The notes beneath the pieces were generated by a model, which searched no databases, was not told the origin of the DNA, and saw only the letters and a program-made list of their open reading frames with translations. From contig RBKR01000003.1 of the NCBI GenBank assembly GCA_004835665.1, forward strand, positions 1,240,001 to 1,304,000: DNA of 64,000 nt, read 5' to 3'. The stretch is from Phoma sp. XZ068. Its lineage: Eukaryota > Ascomycota > Dothideomycetes > Pleosporales > Didymellaceae. The first letter of the stretch is position 1. Each line of letters begins with the position of its first letter. This document shows positions 9,554 to 21,777 of the stretch, one piece after another. Position numbers and translations under genes: made by a program.

Positions 9554-10789
9554 CTAGAAGCCGTCACCTTCGTGCCACTCTCTGCCCGCCTCCTTTGCTC
9601 TGTTCTTAGGGTCTTTCCCTCTTGTCTCCGCCTCGTCCCTTAACCTGTCCACAATGGGCCGTAGCCGGTCGATCTCCTTTTGAAACTCGCGATCTTTACC
9701 AGGTTCTGGCTTCTCTAAGTCCTTCAGCTTTTCCTGGTCACCCTTCTCTTTCGCCTCATCGATCTTTTTGCCTTTGTCTTCCCAGTCCCTCAAGTCACCT
9801 TCACGATCCGACAGCTCATTCTTCAAGCTCATGAAGTCACTGAACTCGTCTTCACCACCAAAACAGGTCCCATACTGATCGCAGAAACACATATGTTCTT
9901 TCGGGCAGAAAACGGGTTCGCCAGTAAACACAAATTGCCACACATACTCCCAGATGCGACCGGAAAGGCTGTCTGGAATCTTCGTTTGAAAGAGCCACTC
10001 CCTATACCAGACATACTGCGCGTGACTCTTCGCCTGGATCCTCTCTCTACTAAGTGCAAATTGTGCACAGCAAGGTTGTGCCAGCATGCTCGGAATCTCG
10101 TCGAGTGGAAACAGTTCGGACCAAGACTTTGCGAGTAGGACTTCTTCTTGCTTGAACTCATTCTGCGTCGTCTCGCCCGGGTGCATCCAGTCCGGACATC
10201 CAGGGTACCAGCTGCAACGCATGTTGACGAAGCCCTCGCGCCAGACGCGCGGCCGAGACAGTCGAGAAATCATTTTCGCTGCGTCGTTGCCCAGAATCTC
10301 GTCATTATGCCAGGCGAGCTGATGTGCATGCATGAACATAGTTACGTCCGCGAGCTTATCGTAGTTATCGATGATGTACGTCAGGTACACCATGACCTCA
10401 TGTCCTTTGTTCTTCGGCGGGTGGAGCGGAGAGGAAGGGTCGTCCACGACGTAGATAGCGGTTTCTTGGTCCGGAAGCTCACGTTGCAACCACTCCATGT
10501 CCTCCCGCTTTGTGCGCGCAATCACAAGAGTTGATGTGTAGTTGTGTCCTGCTGGCAGCACTGAGCCGGCTCTGAAATCTGGCCGCGGGTTCCAGTTTGC
10601 GTAGTCTGGTTCCTGTTGGCCTCCGCCGGTTGACTCGTGCGCATGGCTGTTCCCTATGTGCTCTCCAAGGCCTAGGTGCTGTGGTAATCCCTCCCATGTC
10701 TTGTGGACTGTCTCGCCAGAGAAGAAGAAGAGGAGAATGGATACAGTCGCGGCAAAGGCGAGGAACGGTACGACCTTCCTTTTCGTCAT
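9554..10789 (-). CDS. DUF3431 type II membrane protein
   Basis: A 411-codon single-exon gene starting at the ATG at 10789; the frame is open further upstream only without a better ATG. An N-terminal basic patch (MTKRK) and a hydrophobic stretch at residues about 7-25 (VPFLAFAATVSILLFFF) predict a signal anchor, with the rest in the secretory lumen. The middle matches the fungal DUF3431 family: LVIARTKREDMEWLQREL, AIYVVDD, a GHEVMVYLTYIIDNYDKL segment, FMHAHQLAWHND and the cysteine-containing NMRCSWYPGCPDWMHP. DUF3431 proteins are of unknown biochemical role; a glycosyltransferase-like role is sometimes supposed. The last about 85 residues form an unusually charged, probably helical tail rich in Glu, Lys and Asp. 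Confidence 0.85.
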   Translation of the reverse strand: MTKRKVVPFLAFAATVSILLFFFSGETVHKTWEGLPQHLGLGEHIGNSHAHESTGGGQQEPDYANWNPRPDFRAGSVLPAGHNYTSTLVIARTKREDMEWLQRELPDQETAIYVVDDPSSPLHPPKNKGHEVMVYLTYIIDNYDKLADVTMFMHAHQLAWHNDEILGNDAAKMISRLSRPRVWREGFVNMRCSWYPGCPDWMHPGETTQNEFKQEEVLLAKSWSELFPLDEIPSMLAQPCCAQFALSRERIQAKSHAQYVWYREWLFQTKIPDSLSGRIWEYVWQFVFTGEPVFCPKEHMCFCDQYGTCFGGEDEFSDFMSLKNELSDREGDLRDWEDKGKKIDEAKEKGDQEKLKDLEKPEPGKDREFQKEIDRLRPIVDRLRDEAETRGKDPKNRAKEAGREWHEGDGF

Positions 10790-12691
10790 CGTATTGCGTC
10801 GTAGGGAACGAGCGGATCGTGGATGCAGCGGCAAACAGCGAATGGTAACCCTCACAACGTGAAGACTGAACACTACTTCTTGCTGTACCACAGTATCAGT
10901 ATGTCGAGGACACAAATTGTACCAGACGGTATGCGCTTACTGTAAGGTAGCCGCGCGGCACCCTGTCGCATTCAATAGCATCAACTGAACAACGGAGGTC
11001 TCCTTGACATAGGCTATCAACACAATCGCAAGCAATGTAGTCGGAAACCTGGAATATACAACGCTGCGCAGAGGACAGAGAGTCGCCTCGGAGGTAGGAG
11101 GAACAAACTCGTATTCGCGCACATTATACAGATAGTATCGCTCGGTTGAGCAACGTCAGCTCAGCACTATGGTGCCGCATGCGATGGACCTAGCCTAATG
11201 CCCAGAATCCGAACAGGGGCCGGTACTCGTTTTGGTGCAACGCCACTCCTGAGACACGCAGCACTCAGGGACCATCCATGGTGGCGCTGGCCCCCCTGCA
11301 TGCATTACGGCTGCCTTTGCGCTGTTGATAAATCATGTTTCCAGGACAAGAGCTTTGACATGGTGATGTGGGAACCAGATATAGATCAGCTCTCAGGGTG
11401 GATCATTCATTACGCTATTTACGGGAGTCACGACTTCCCCACGCGTCTACGTAAGCTTTTGCGAGCGCCGGACCAAGCCTTGCCAAACATATGGCGGACG
11501 GCATCCAGGGACAAAAATTCACACGAGAGGGCCGCCGTCGTGCATGTGTGGGGATGTCAAACTTAGACAACCGCAACGAGCAGCCATAACGGTAACCCTC
11601 AGTCATGTGACTGATTGACACTTGTCAACAAACAATAGCTCACCCTATTCGATTGCAAAACGCAACCAGTGATGAAGGGAAGGCTCTGCCAGCAGAACCT
11701 GCCTTGTGTGTCGCCTACCTAAACAAGCTATTGATCATAGCCCAATCTAACACAAATCCTCAGATCTTACCAAGTTCCGGGATATGGTGAATAACACGTT
11801 TCGCGATAAGAGCAGAGCAAAAAAGTGAGAGGGAGTCCTTTGCGGCAAAATACACAAACGGAAGCTAGGACACGTACCTTCGTCTGCTGTAGCCCGCCAG
11901 CCCGCACGCGCGACCCGCAAGGCATCGCATCGGCCGTTTGCGCATGATTAAAGTTCAGCAGCCATGTGCAAGCTGTTATCATGGGCACTGGCATGAGACA
12001 AGGCAGAGCTCATGGGTCTGGAAGCTGCTTGCTCGCAATGCAATGCAGATGTTTTATGTGGTGTAGTACAAGGTGGATCTGTTTCTTATCGCTGCGCCTT
12101 AGGCAAAACAGGGTATTGCGCAACTATCTGGCGGCGTTTGCTGTTGTGATCGGAAGGCGATGAGTGCTGGCCGCTATATCTGGGTTTGCCGCAGACTGTT
12201 GACACGGGTGCGATTATGATAGGTGATATTGACAATATTTAGACAGTGTTGGTGGCGCGGCAGGTGGTGCGGATGAATTATTTGACGTCCAGGTTGCATC
12301 GTAAGGGAAGTATAGAAGTACAATTTGGTGCCGACGTAGATGTTCAAGACGACTGATGCTCCCAAGGGCTGTGAGTGATGCCCCAGAAGCCTTTACCGAG
12401 TGCCGATAACCGTTTCTCCAAGGAAAACTAACGAGCCGAAGATGTGTGGGAATTGTCGAGCTGCAAGATGGCAAACTATCGAAGTGTGCTACCGTGCGCT
12501 GCTGCGAATGATATCGAAGAACTTTTGCCGACCATTCCCTGTGATGTAAAGCCGAATTATAAAGCGAGCCCATTGGCGTACCCATGGGATTACATGCGTG
12601 AAGTGCTAAAAGAGTAGCTTGCCTTAGTCAGAGGTAGCCCTGCGAAACCTAGCTTAGTACCGCTTGGGTTCTACCTTGATTAGCATGCGAG
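10790..12691. other. Intergenic region, no supported gene
   Basis: This 1.9 kb separates the DUF3431 start from the 3' end of the RNA-binding protein gene. The longest ORFs (for example 11198-11566 on the plus strand, 122 codons from an ATG) lack recognisable domains and are not supported as genes. The segment should include the DUF3431 promoter and the 3'UTR of the downstream gene. Confidence 0.4.
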
Positions 12692-13737
12692 CTAGCGATA
12701 AGAGCGGTCGTAGTCACCACCCTCGTACGAGCGGCCACCGCTGTACGATTCGCGAGGGGGAGGGGCATCGTAGCCGCCTCCAGAGCCACCAGCCGGGGGA
12801 GGGGGTCGGTCGTAATAGCCGCCACCACCGCCACTGCTACCTCCGCGACGGTCGTCACGGCCACCGTCCCTGCCTCCATAACCGCGGTCAGAAGCGTAGC
12901 GGTCTACACCACGAGGGCCATAGTCATCTCGTCGGCCACCGCCATAGCCACGGTCATCGTAGCGGCGAGAGCCATAGTCATCGCGACGGCCATAGCCACC
13001 TCCGCCTCGACGGTCGTCAGAGTAGCGATCACCGTAACGGGGCCCACCGCGGCCTCCGCCTCCGCCTCCGCCTCTGCCACCGAACTCTGTGCTGTTGTCA
13101 GTATGTAAAACGTAGATAAGAAGAGTCATACTCACCACGCTTGGGGGGACCGTAGTACTTGCCCGGGGTAGGAGTACGGGGGCGCGCACGGCGAGCCTTC
13201 TCGATGCTCAGCGTCCTGCCCTGGTGGACCTCACCCTGCAGACCCTCCTTGGCAGCGTCTGCCTGGTCAGAGGTGACCATCTTGACGAAACCGAAGCCGC
13301 GAGACTCCTTGGTATGAGGGTCGCGCATGATGTTGCACTGCTCGACTTCACCATACTTCTCGAAGAGACGCGTGACTTCTTCCTCGGTCAAGCTGGGGTG
13401 GATGCCGGTGACGAAGAGGTTGGACCCCTCGTTGCGGCTCTCCTCTTCCTCACGGTCGCGAGGCTGCGGCGGCGGGCCACTGCGTATGTGTTAGCAACGA
13501 GGTCCATCTGTATGTAACTGCAGAAGACGCACCGGCTGTCGCGGTCCTTAGGAGAAGCACTGCGGGCGCGTGCGTTGTCGTTTTCACGGCTGTCACGGCC
13601 TTCACGGCGCGGTGACCTACTGCGGTCGCGCTCATAGCCGCGAGGCTCGTCTACGCGTCGTTGTTAGCAAAGGGTGTAGTGGCACAGGAGCATTGAGACA
13701 AACCGTCGTAGCCGCGTTGATCGTTCTCGTATTCCAT
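12692..13737 (-). CDS. RRM and RGG-repeat RNA-binding protein (Tra2/SR-like)
   Basis: Exons on the minus strand are 13704-13737, 13533-13650, 13136-13479 and 12692-13086, with introns of 53, 53 and 49 bp; the product has 296 aa. The N-terminus is rich in Arg, Ser and Asp (RSRSPRRE and SASPKDRDSRG). One RRM follows, with RNP2 as NLFVTGI and RNP1 as RGFGFVKM, and with TEEEVTRLFEKYGEV between them. The architecture of an SR-like N-terminus followed by a single RRM resembles Tra2-type splicing regulators. The C-terminal third is a Gly/Arg/Tyr/Asp low-complexity tail (GGRGGGGGGG, RYDDRGYGGG). A nuclear role in splicing or mRNP assembly is inferred. The orthology to Tra2 is plausible but not proven from sequence alone. 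Confidence 0.9.
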
Positions 13738-14506
13738 CTTGTGCTGCGGAGTGGGTTGCAGTGGTGATGGGAGATGACGGAGGTGAGGTGTTGTTGGTCG
13801 GCTGGAAGGTCTGGATTTTTTGGCAGCTCGGGCAGGGCTGATCGACGGAGCCGCGCCTTTATTTAGTAAGCGTTCACGCTAGTCAGGTTGCCGCAAGAGA
13901 CGGTGCAACCTTGCAAGTGAGTGGGGACAGCGATAAACGATAGACAGATGTCTTAGTGAGTGAGGAAAGAGATAGCAGGTGAGCGTGTCTTTATGGGTGA
14001 GACGTGCGCCGTGGACGGATCGAACAAAGGCAGGCACGCCCCTTGGCGTTCAGAGAGTGAGGCAATTGCAATGCCAGGGGGCAGCTACCAACGCCCTGTT
14101 CGAGCGCCTGTTGCAGAAGCTCCACGTATTTTCATGGCGTCACTGGTCAGCCGCCGGGCGTGTACATGGAAATATAGGTACATATTTCAGAAGCTGATTA
14201 TAAGCAACCTGCAATAGTGGACAAGCGTGGCGAATTTGCATCATAGCTGAATTACTAGAACTGCCAGTCTTGGTTCGAAGTAATCGTCATTCCATTACTC
14301 CCATGCTGAAATGCTTCGTAAAGATCAACTCCAAGATCCCACAAGGGTAGTTCCGTGGCATCTTGCCGTGCCATAAGAGCCAAACACCGACTGCGCCTCA
14401 TCTATCAAGCCCGGGATATGATACAAAGACAAGGGTAATACATGACATGACCGACAAAAGTGCATGCCGGGGTGAAACAATGTGTAACAAGAAAGAAAGA
14501 AATAAA
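13738..14506. other. Promoter of the RRM/RGG gene and 3' flank of the PHD gene
   Basis: About 770 bp. It contains the upstream region of the RNA-binding protein gene, with several T- and G-rich stretches, and the 3'UTR of the PHD protein gene. Short ORFs here show no protein-like composition. Confidence 0.4.
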
Positions 14507-17500
14507 TCATCTGTACGCTCGCGACCTTCTTTGTCTTTTGCGTGCTGCTGCTTTGCGCAATTCGATAGCCTGGGCGTCGGCCGCCTCTTCATCTGGCTGT
14601 ATTGGGTCGGAGTCTGCGAGTCCATCTAGCTCGTCGTCGTCAAGCTCACTAAGATCTTCACTCATAGCTTTGAGAACTTCACGGCCAGCCCAGATCGGTT
14701 CGTACACCGTTGTACCATGAATGTCGAACGGCTCAAGGTACCATGGGATGCCTCCATTGTGAAGTGGATTGAGCAGATTCTTCTCAGACCTTGGTGGCGT
14801 GAGAGGTTCCGTACGCCCGTTGGTTCCCTTGTTGTCGACCTCCATTGCACCCCCCCGAGACTCTCCGTTGGAGGCGTGTAAAGTATCTTGCCCAAATTGA
14901 GCTGCGATGGCCGCCTCGTCTGCAGCTTCATCGTGCATGGAGTGGTTGTTGTCAGCGGCGTTATCATCGGGTGTAGGTGCAAGCTGGATATCGTCTGCCT
15001 TTTTCGTGGCATCCTCAGGGGCAGTCCCGTTGGTCATTGGCCCAGAAACCTCGTCACGGTCTGTAATTGTGTCGTGCGGAGCGTCTTCGACAGAAGTTGC
15101 AATGTGTCTGCCTTGAAGCTTCTGTTCTAGGATCGTCTCGAGATCAAGAAGTTTCTCAACTGGAGCCTTGGCCATGTCGGCTTCTTTGCGCAAGGCGTCT
15201 TCGATTTGCGGCTGAACACTCTTGATGATACGTTTGACCAGCTTCTTCGTCTCCTTTTGCTCGGTTGTCAGGGTGTGATTACCAACCTTGCTCGGCTCGT
15301 TCTCAGTATCTCCAGCGTTGATGACAGGTGCAAAGTCGATTTGAGCGCTCAACACCGCAAGTAAGTCATCGTTAAATGCTTGAACAGACGTGTAAAACTT
15401 GTCGTCAAGCTTGGTCTTGAGCTCGTCAAAGCCTTGCGCGAAAACGCCTTTGCTATCATGGCTGCGAAACTGATTAGTGACAAATCGTAGATCAACAGAG
15501 ACTTCAACTTACTTCATCGCCCTTTCCAGAATAGGACTGAGTATGTAGGGGATGGGAAAGTAGACGCAATCCAAGATGTCCTTCAAGATCATGACATCAT
15601 TCAGCTTCTCAGCCTCACGTTTCTTAACGTTTTCGCAAAGAACGCGGATCTGTTCCATGTCATCTTCGAGACGCTCAGCAAATTCGATGCGTCGCTGCAG
15701 GCGAGGGCGACCTGCGGATCCCATTCCGGCAAAGTTACGGCGAGTAATCTCCATGGACGAGAAAGCCTCCATCTGTAATTGAAGGCGCTTCAGCAAGGCA
15801 GCACCGCGACGCGCTTCACGCTTCAGTGTCCAGTACTTGCAAGCTTCTTGCACGAACTCCTTGCGTTTGCGAACATTGAACTTGATCAGAGCGTTTTCGA
15901 CATTGTGATAGACGGCTTGGGGTACGACCGGCGCTCCAGATGGTAGCCTCCAGGACTTGGCTGGTTGCCCACGTTTACGCTTGTTGCTGCCAGGGACACT
16001 GTCGTCCTCGTCATCGATCGCATGTGCAGCGTGGGTTGAGCCAATCGACAAAGCATAAGATTGACTGTCAGGCCAGCGAACGTGACGCATTGTGTGTCGG
16101 TAGAATGCCTTTGCATCTGCGATTGCTCCCTCAACGTCGTACTCGCGCCTCCAGTCAGAGGGAGTGTGTCGGTCGCAGTACGCCTTGAGGACTGTTGAGT
16201 CAAGTGGATTTGAGGACTGAGAAGACTTCATCCGCAAGCATAGCCGTGCCTTGCGCGCACAGGTGACGTGGAACGCTTCGAAGCATGACTTGTGGCCGCA
16301 CTGAATGCATGCTCCCATCTTTTGCTTGCAGATGTAGCAAGACTGCAGTTTTGGTTAGCTGTGACATGGTTCGTGATTGGATATAGACTCACCAGCTTCC
16401 AGCGTGTCTTGGGGACCTTCTCGACATCTTGTACTGGCTCTTGGAATGTCACATTACCAAGTGATACTTCAGGTATCCACATGGCACAGAGTAGATGTGC
16501 CCATTTCATGGCTGTCGTCTGTTTGAAGGCGCCATCCCCATTAGGACAGAATATGCAGCCCTGCACGAGGTTAGCCAAATCCAACAGGAGTGTGAAGGTC
16601 AGGACGTACCGGAAGCTCACTAGCAGGAGTGCCACGGCCGACCAATTGACAACGTCTACAAAGCCATTGTCCTTCTGGAATAAAGGGCACACCGTAGCAC
16701 TCTTGATGGACGGCCAAGTCACAACCATCGCAGAATACTATGGCGTTGGTGTTCTCGCAGTCGCCATCATCGCAAATTGCGCATTTTGTGTCTTGTTCCT
16801 CCCCTTGTCCTGCAGGTTCACCGTTGACAGCGGCCGCACTACTAGATCGTGGTCGGTGTGTTTGTGGTGGCTTGGGATTTGGTTTCGGGATGCCTGTGTG
16901 TTGTCAGTAATTGGCTTGAATAGGAGATACATGAATAAGACATACGTTTCTCCAATGCATGCCACTCCTTCTCGATCTGAGTTATGGTAACCTCGAATAT
17001 CGCGGGCTTGATAGCTTCGACATCCTCAGCTTTTCGCTGCATGTTGAGCGCATCCAACCACATGTCGTCTTGTTCGTCCATATCGTACTCTACCCGTCCG
17101 ACTGCGACTGCCGTTGTGGATCCTTCGGCCTCGTTTTGTAAAGTGAGATCCAGGTCCTCCTCGATCGAGCCTTCCGGCAGTCGAATCAAATTGTTGTCAG
17201 CCCTGGCGAAGATCTCGCTTTCTTGGTAGCCAATGTTTGCCATGGTCCGGTCAACATAGTTGACCTTGACTCCTTCGCTCTCTTCATGGGCCTTGAAGGG
17301 GTCTACCTGGCGCACACAGGGCTTCGGTAGGTTCAGCTTCTCCCTCGGATTCATAGTCGGGAGGGGATTGATGCGCGGCCGAGGAGGAGAGCCAAGACCG
17401 GCAAGCATGGAGTCTCTATTACGAGGTGGGCGCCCGGGTCGCCTCTTGGGAGTAGCCAACATGCTGCCTGAGCCACTGTAAGCACTCTCCATCTCCTCGT

Positions 17501-18083
17501 CTTGGGCCTGTTGTGCGCGCAGACCATCGAGCATAGCCGAGATACCATTGTCCACGGCATACTGCCCAGTTGACGACGCCTGTCCCGGTGTCGGTGGTGC
17601 CGATTCTGCAGGGCTTATGCCGTCGATCTGATCGGCGCTGTAGACAGGGAACTCGGCGTCGATGTCGAGGTCTGGGTGGAACTCGTCCCAGCTCCGCTCC
17701 TCCCTCGGCTTGTATCCATCGTTTTGCGCCACGGCGGCGGCGACTGCAGCAGCCGAGCTGGAACGCGGTCCAGCAGGCGGCCTTTCGCGTCGCGGTCGTG
17801 AATAGGAGGGCGAGGGCGCGAGATCGGGCAGAGTCACGCCTTGTCGTTCGGCGTTGAGGCGTCCGATGCGGCCGCGGGGCCCTATGTACGCGTAGCCGCC
17901 TGGTCCAGTTCCTCCAACGGGTGTCTCTACACCTTCGTCATCCACGTAGCGTCCCCCACCTCCTGGTCCGCCGGGCACGTATTTGCGCTTCTTGCTGGCG
18001 GGCACCGAGTCGGAGATGTGTCGTCTGCGTGGCCGCTCGGAGTTTCGTATGCGCGTATTGGGAGTATCAGGTACAGGCGCCAT
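14507..18083 (-). CDS. NTO1: PHD/extended-PHD/bromodomain-like protein, Nto1/BRPF family
   Basis: This is a chromatin reader, the likely scaffold of the NuA3-type histone H3 acetyltransferase complex. Minus-strand exons are 16946-18083, 16610-16893, 16393-16560, 15513-16342 and 14507-15461, with introns of 52, 49, 50 and 51 bp; the product has 1124 aa. A disordered N-terminus leads to an Enhancer-of-polycomb-like segment (about 240-400: NYVDRTMANIGYQESE, YDMDEQDDMWLD). A C4HC3 PHD finger follows (about 416-466: CAICDDGDCEN, FCDGCDLAVHQECYG, WLCRRCQLV), then the extended PHD (GCIFCPNGDGAFKQT, KWAHLLCAMWIPEV, CIQCGHKSCFEAFHVTCA). A bromodomain-like helical region lies near 745-830 (MILKDILDCVYFPIPY). 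The domain order matches BRPF and yeast Nto1. The C-terminal 250 residues are acidic and low in conservation. Confidence 0.93.
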
Positions 18084-19511
18084 GTAGAGCGCGGAGGAAT
18101 GTTGAGCAAGCCAGCTAGGGTGAGTCGCGAAGACGCGCCGCCGGCGCTGGTGTTATCTGCCGGTGGGGCTACCGCGAGCGCAAGTCCACCAGACACGCGG
18201 AGGGTGGTATGGTCATCGATAGCAGGGCAGCGGGCGGGATTTGTGAGAGTGCGCGGGCGTCGAGACGGGCGCGTTGTGGGAAAGCACCTCCTCTTCGCCC
18301 AGGTGAGGTTGCATCCTTTGGCAGGTGCGAAGGCGAGGGCGCCCAATCAGGCTAGCCCTTTGCCAAGCCGCTTACCCCCATGTGCTTGGCGTTCCCGTGC
18401 TCCACTCTTAGCCGAGTGGTCAAGGCGAGGGAATTCAGTAGCACCCGTCCGCTTGGTGTCTTGATACCGGTGATCGCGTGGATCGTGGGACCGCCTCGTA
18501 GTGGGACGCTTGCAACCCCGGTGCCTGCGTTTGTCTATCGTACATCATCGCAGAACAACTCTGCCATGCATCTGATGATCCATTACCAGCACCGCATCAC
18601 CTGCTCGCCCTGAGGACAATCGCTGCAGCCTTCTGAAGACGTGTTGCGCACTCCTTTCGTGGCGAGGCATAGATCTCCTGCACCTGCACCTCCACCTTGA
18701 CGGTTTTGCCTGCTGGCAAAGACAAGCAATAGGACTTCTAAGTCTGATCGTATACTGGGATCTGAGACTCGCGTCAACGCTTCGTGTGGGGATGTTGTTC
18801 TAAAGGAAGGCTCCTTAGCTTTGTAGTTACAGGCTGCTTCTAATCATGCGAAGCCTGCGGGAGCAGTGATTGCATCACACAATCCACACCCTCGTTTTGC
18901 ACCAGGGCAAAGCGAAATTATGTCCAAGGATCGGTTCCCAGCATCAAGATCCACTCAATCAGCTCAGAAGTACCCATTAATGATCCTGGACCCTGGCATC
19001 CATCACAACATGGTCCAAACCTGGCATCCACAACTTACATAGCTGCGACTCCACCAACGGAGTTCCGCTCAAAGTCGCTCGTCTTACGGATGGCCCATGG
19101 CTCTCACCAGTCATAACATAAGACGCTAATGCCTCGGCGCAGCATTTTGAACACATTCTTCTGCGATCCGTGCCGCGTAAGCATGTCTTTTCACCAAATC
19201 CACCGTTGTTGCCATATAAGCACTAGCATTGCCAGTCGTAAAACAACGTTGCAAGTGGACCGGTTAGGCCACCAAGTCAGACCTTGGTTTAGGATCAATC
19301 GCTTTTCGCGTTAGAGACATCATCTGATAATCATGTTGGCGTGTATGAGGTGGTCTTTAAGCTCTGAGTTGCTCATAGCCGCTGTTGCGCCTTCCAACCG
19401 ATTCCCCTTCACCTCGACTCGAAACTGGTTCACTCACCTAGCTGCTCGACTTTGCAACCAACATCAACCCTTCAATATACTCAACAATACACTCTGGGAA
19501 TTGACAACAGT
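18084..19511. other. Divergent promoter region between the PHD gene and the FAD monooxygenase
   Basis: About 1.4 kb between divergent genes. No supported ORF is seen. A sequence near 18410-18428 (TAGCCGAGTGGTCAAGGCG) matches a tRNA A-box, but no B-box or closing acceptor stem follows, so no tRNA is called. Confidence 0.5.
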
Positions 19512-21121
19512 ATGATGCAACCAGACACCACACCGTCGAAGCCGTTTCGGGTAATTATTGTTGGCGCGGGCATGGTGGGACTGTCACTATCGCATGCCCT
19601 CCAGCTTGCCAAGATCGACCATGTTGTCTTGGAGAAATACGATAGGGTGGTCTCTGTCAAAGGAGCAGCATTGATCATCTGGCCAAACGTGGGGCGCATC
19701 TTTGATCAATTCGGCTTTCTGCCCAAGATCTTGAGCACCACCACACCTGTGACCACCGAGTATCGTCGCTGGCCAAATGGAACCATCAACGGGAAGCGCA
19801 GTGCTATGAACAGATTGCATGAGCTGTACGTCAATGGTCAAGCGATTGTGGGCGCAGAACAAATGCAGAACAATACTGATCAAGCAACAGGTTCGGGGTG
19901 CCACCTGTTCTGTTTGACCGACAGACTTGCATAGATCATTTGTACGGCAATTTGCCGGATCAGTCGACCGTCAAGTTGAGCAAGCGTGTTGAACGCATCG
20001 AACACACCGAGACCGGCGTCCGCGTGGTCCTCACGGACGGGACTGTCGAAGAGGGCGACATAGTCATCGGCGCAGATGGCGTACACAGCGTTGTTAGACC
20101 TCAAATGTGGGAGTACGCGAGCAGTTTCGAACCGAATCTGGTTCCAGAATCGGACAAGTCGGCGCTTTTCAGCGAGTATGATGCCATGTTTGGGGTCAGT
20201 AACATGAAGGGCAAACCCGAGGACTATGGTATGGCAGCCGCAGAGACAAACACGGTCTTTGGGCAGGGTGTGACGAAACTGTTTTTCCAGCAGCATGGCC
20301 AGCAAATGTGGGCGCTCATCTTCAAGGACAAGTACAACCAGCCACCCAAAAGGTTCAAGGCTACCGATCAAGACATGGAAGAAGTTGCGAAACGCTTTGC
20401 TGATGTTGCACTGAACGAGAAGGTCAAGTTCAGCGACCTTTGGGAATCAAGAACACGGGTTGGTCTGCTGGCAATAGAAGAGGGTGTACTATCACAGTGG
20501 CATGCGGGCAGGATCGTCTTGGTAGGAGATTCAGCACACAAGGTGAGTCTGAGGCGGCAGCAAGCGCGGCAAAGCAAGACTGGACTTTAACAAAAGCCTG
20601 TCAATCAACGGCTTTACCGTAGACAACAGCTAACATTCACCCACCAGATGACAGCAGACCTTGGCATCGGCGCAAACATTGCCATTGAAGATGCAATAGT
20701 ACTGTCTAATATAATCCACCGCGAGCTGAAGGCAGACCGCAACCGCCATCCAAGCAAGGCTGAAATCACCTCCATGTTTGCTGAGTACCAGAAGGAGCGA
20801 TGGGAGCGAGCAAAGATGTTTACCGATCTTTCAGGAAAGGCCACCCGGATGAACTCATATGACACACTCTTTGGCAGGGTGTTTGCCACTTACGTCGCGC
20901 CCCATTTATATGAGGTTCAAATAATGAAGTTCGCTGAGGCTTGGGCAAAGGCACCAAAGTTGGACTATGCACCGGTGCAGACCATAGACGAAAGTAAACC
21001 AGGGTGGCTGCTGGCGAACGAGAGCAAGAATGCTTCGAGCCCGTCGTGGCTCGTTTTGGCGGGTGTTGGCGCAGTGGTGACAGGATGGACTGTTTCACGA
21101 TATGGACTTCCTAAGCTGTGA
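19512..21121 (+). CDS. FAD-dependent monooxygenase, PaxM-like, with C-terminal membrane segment
   Basis: This is a group A flavoprotein hydroxylase/epoxidase. Exons are 19512-19825, 19891-20542 and 20648-21121 (introns 65 and 105 bp), giving 479 aa. The start is ATG at 19512; upstream codons in frame are not ATG. The FAD-binding GxGxxG is GAGMVG at residues 18-23 followed by an acidic residue at the end of the second strand (VVLEKYD). The DG motif is IGADGVHS (about 165-170) and the GD motif is VGDSAHK (about 316-322), continuing across the second intron as MTADLGIGANIAIEDA. The protein ends in a hydrophobic span (WLVLAGVGAVVTGWTV) as in PaxM-type enzymes that epoxidise prenylated substrates. 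No prenyltransferase or cyclase is next to it, so a meroterpenoid role is only suggested. It converges with the rhodopsin-like gene. Confidence 0.9.
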
Positions 21122-21777
21122 TTGCTTCGGCTAGAGGATACTTTGTGGTACCGAGTTAGCTGTGAGATGCTTTGTTGGTGGTACCGAGCCAGCTGCACGT
21201 GTCTACGCATGTGACCACCAAGAGAAAGAGGTGCTTTACGCAACATACTCTGCTCACTAAGCCAAATTGTACATACGTTGTCATTTCTTTCCATTCTTCC
21301 AACACAGCAGTTTCAGCAGCCAGCACGCGCCAGTCAGTTGGCACCCGAATCAATTGGTTCTGTAACATTGTAACGAGCTGTCAGAACGAGACTCGATAGA
21401 ACTGTATAGTGTGTAGCCTGCTAGTTCCATGTTTCTAACCTCCAGGTCCATCGGTCACACCTCACACACTTTGACGAAGCGAGCCCTATACTTGGATAAC
21501 ATTTTCATATTTAAATATGTGCTCCACTTATATGCGCAAGGCAGCACTGTTTAGCGACGTGATTAATCTCAGGCCAGCCGGAATCGACAGGGTGAGCAAT
21601 CAACAAGAAAGGAAATTGTATCGCACGCTTCTCGGTGTAACGAAAGCTACCCTTATAAATAACCTCATATAACGCTACTAAAAGCAAATCATGAATCGTC
21701 GATACCGTACAACAGATGTTACTTCTACCATCGCCGGACACTAGATCCACCTTTCCCCGGAGGTGCGGTCGTGGTGC
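21122..21777. other. Convergent intergenic region
   Basis: About 650 bp between two convergent genes, holding both 3'UTRs. A short imperfect direct repeat of GTGGTACCGAG-AGCTG occurs near 21145-21163 and 21178-21195. No gene is seen. Confidence 0.4.

Noticed and set aside
17841..18464. 207-codon plus-strand ORF
   Set aside because: It overlaps the first exon of the PHD protein in antisense, whose protein is clearly conserved; composition is that of a shadow frame.
18400..18500. Possible tRNA gene
   Set aside because: TAGCCGAGTGGTCAAGGCG matches an A-box, but no GGTTCGANTCC B-box or closing acceptor stem follows within 100 bp.
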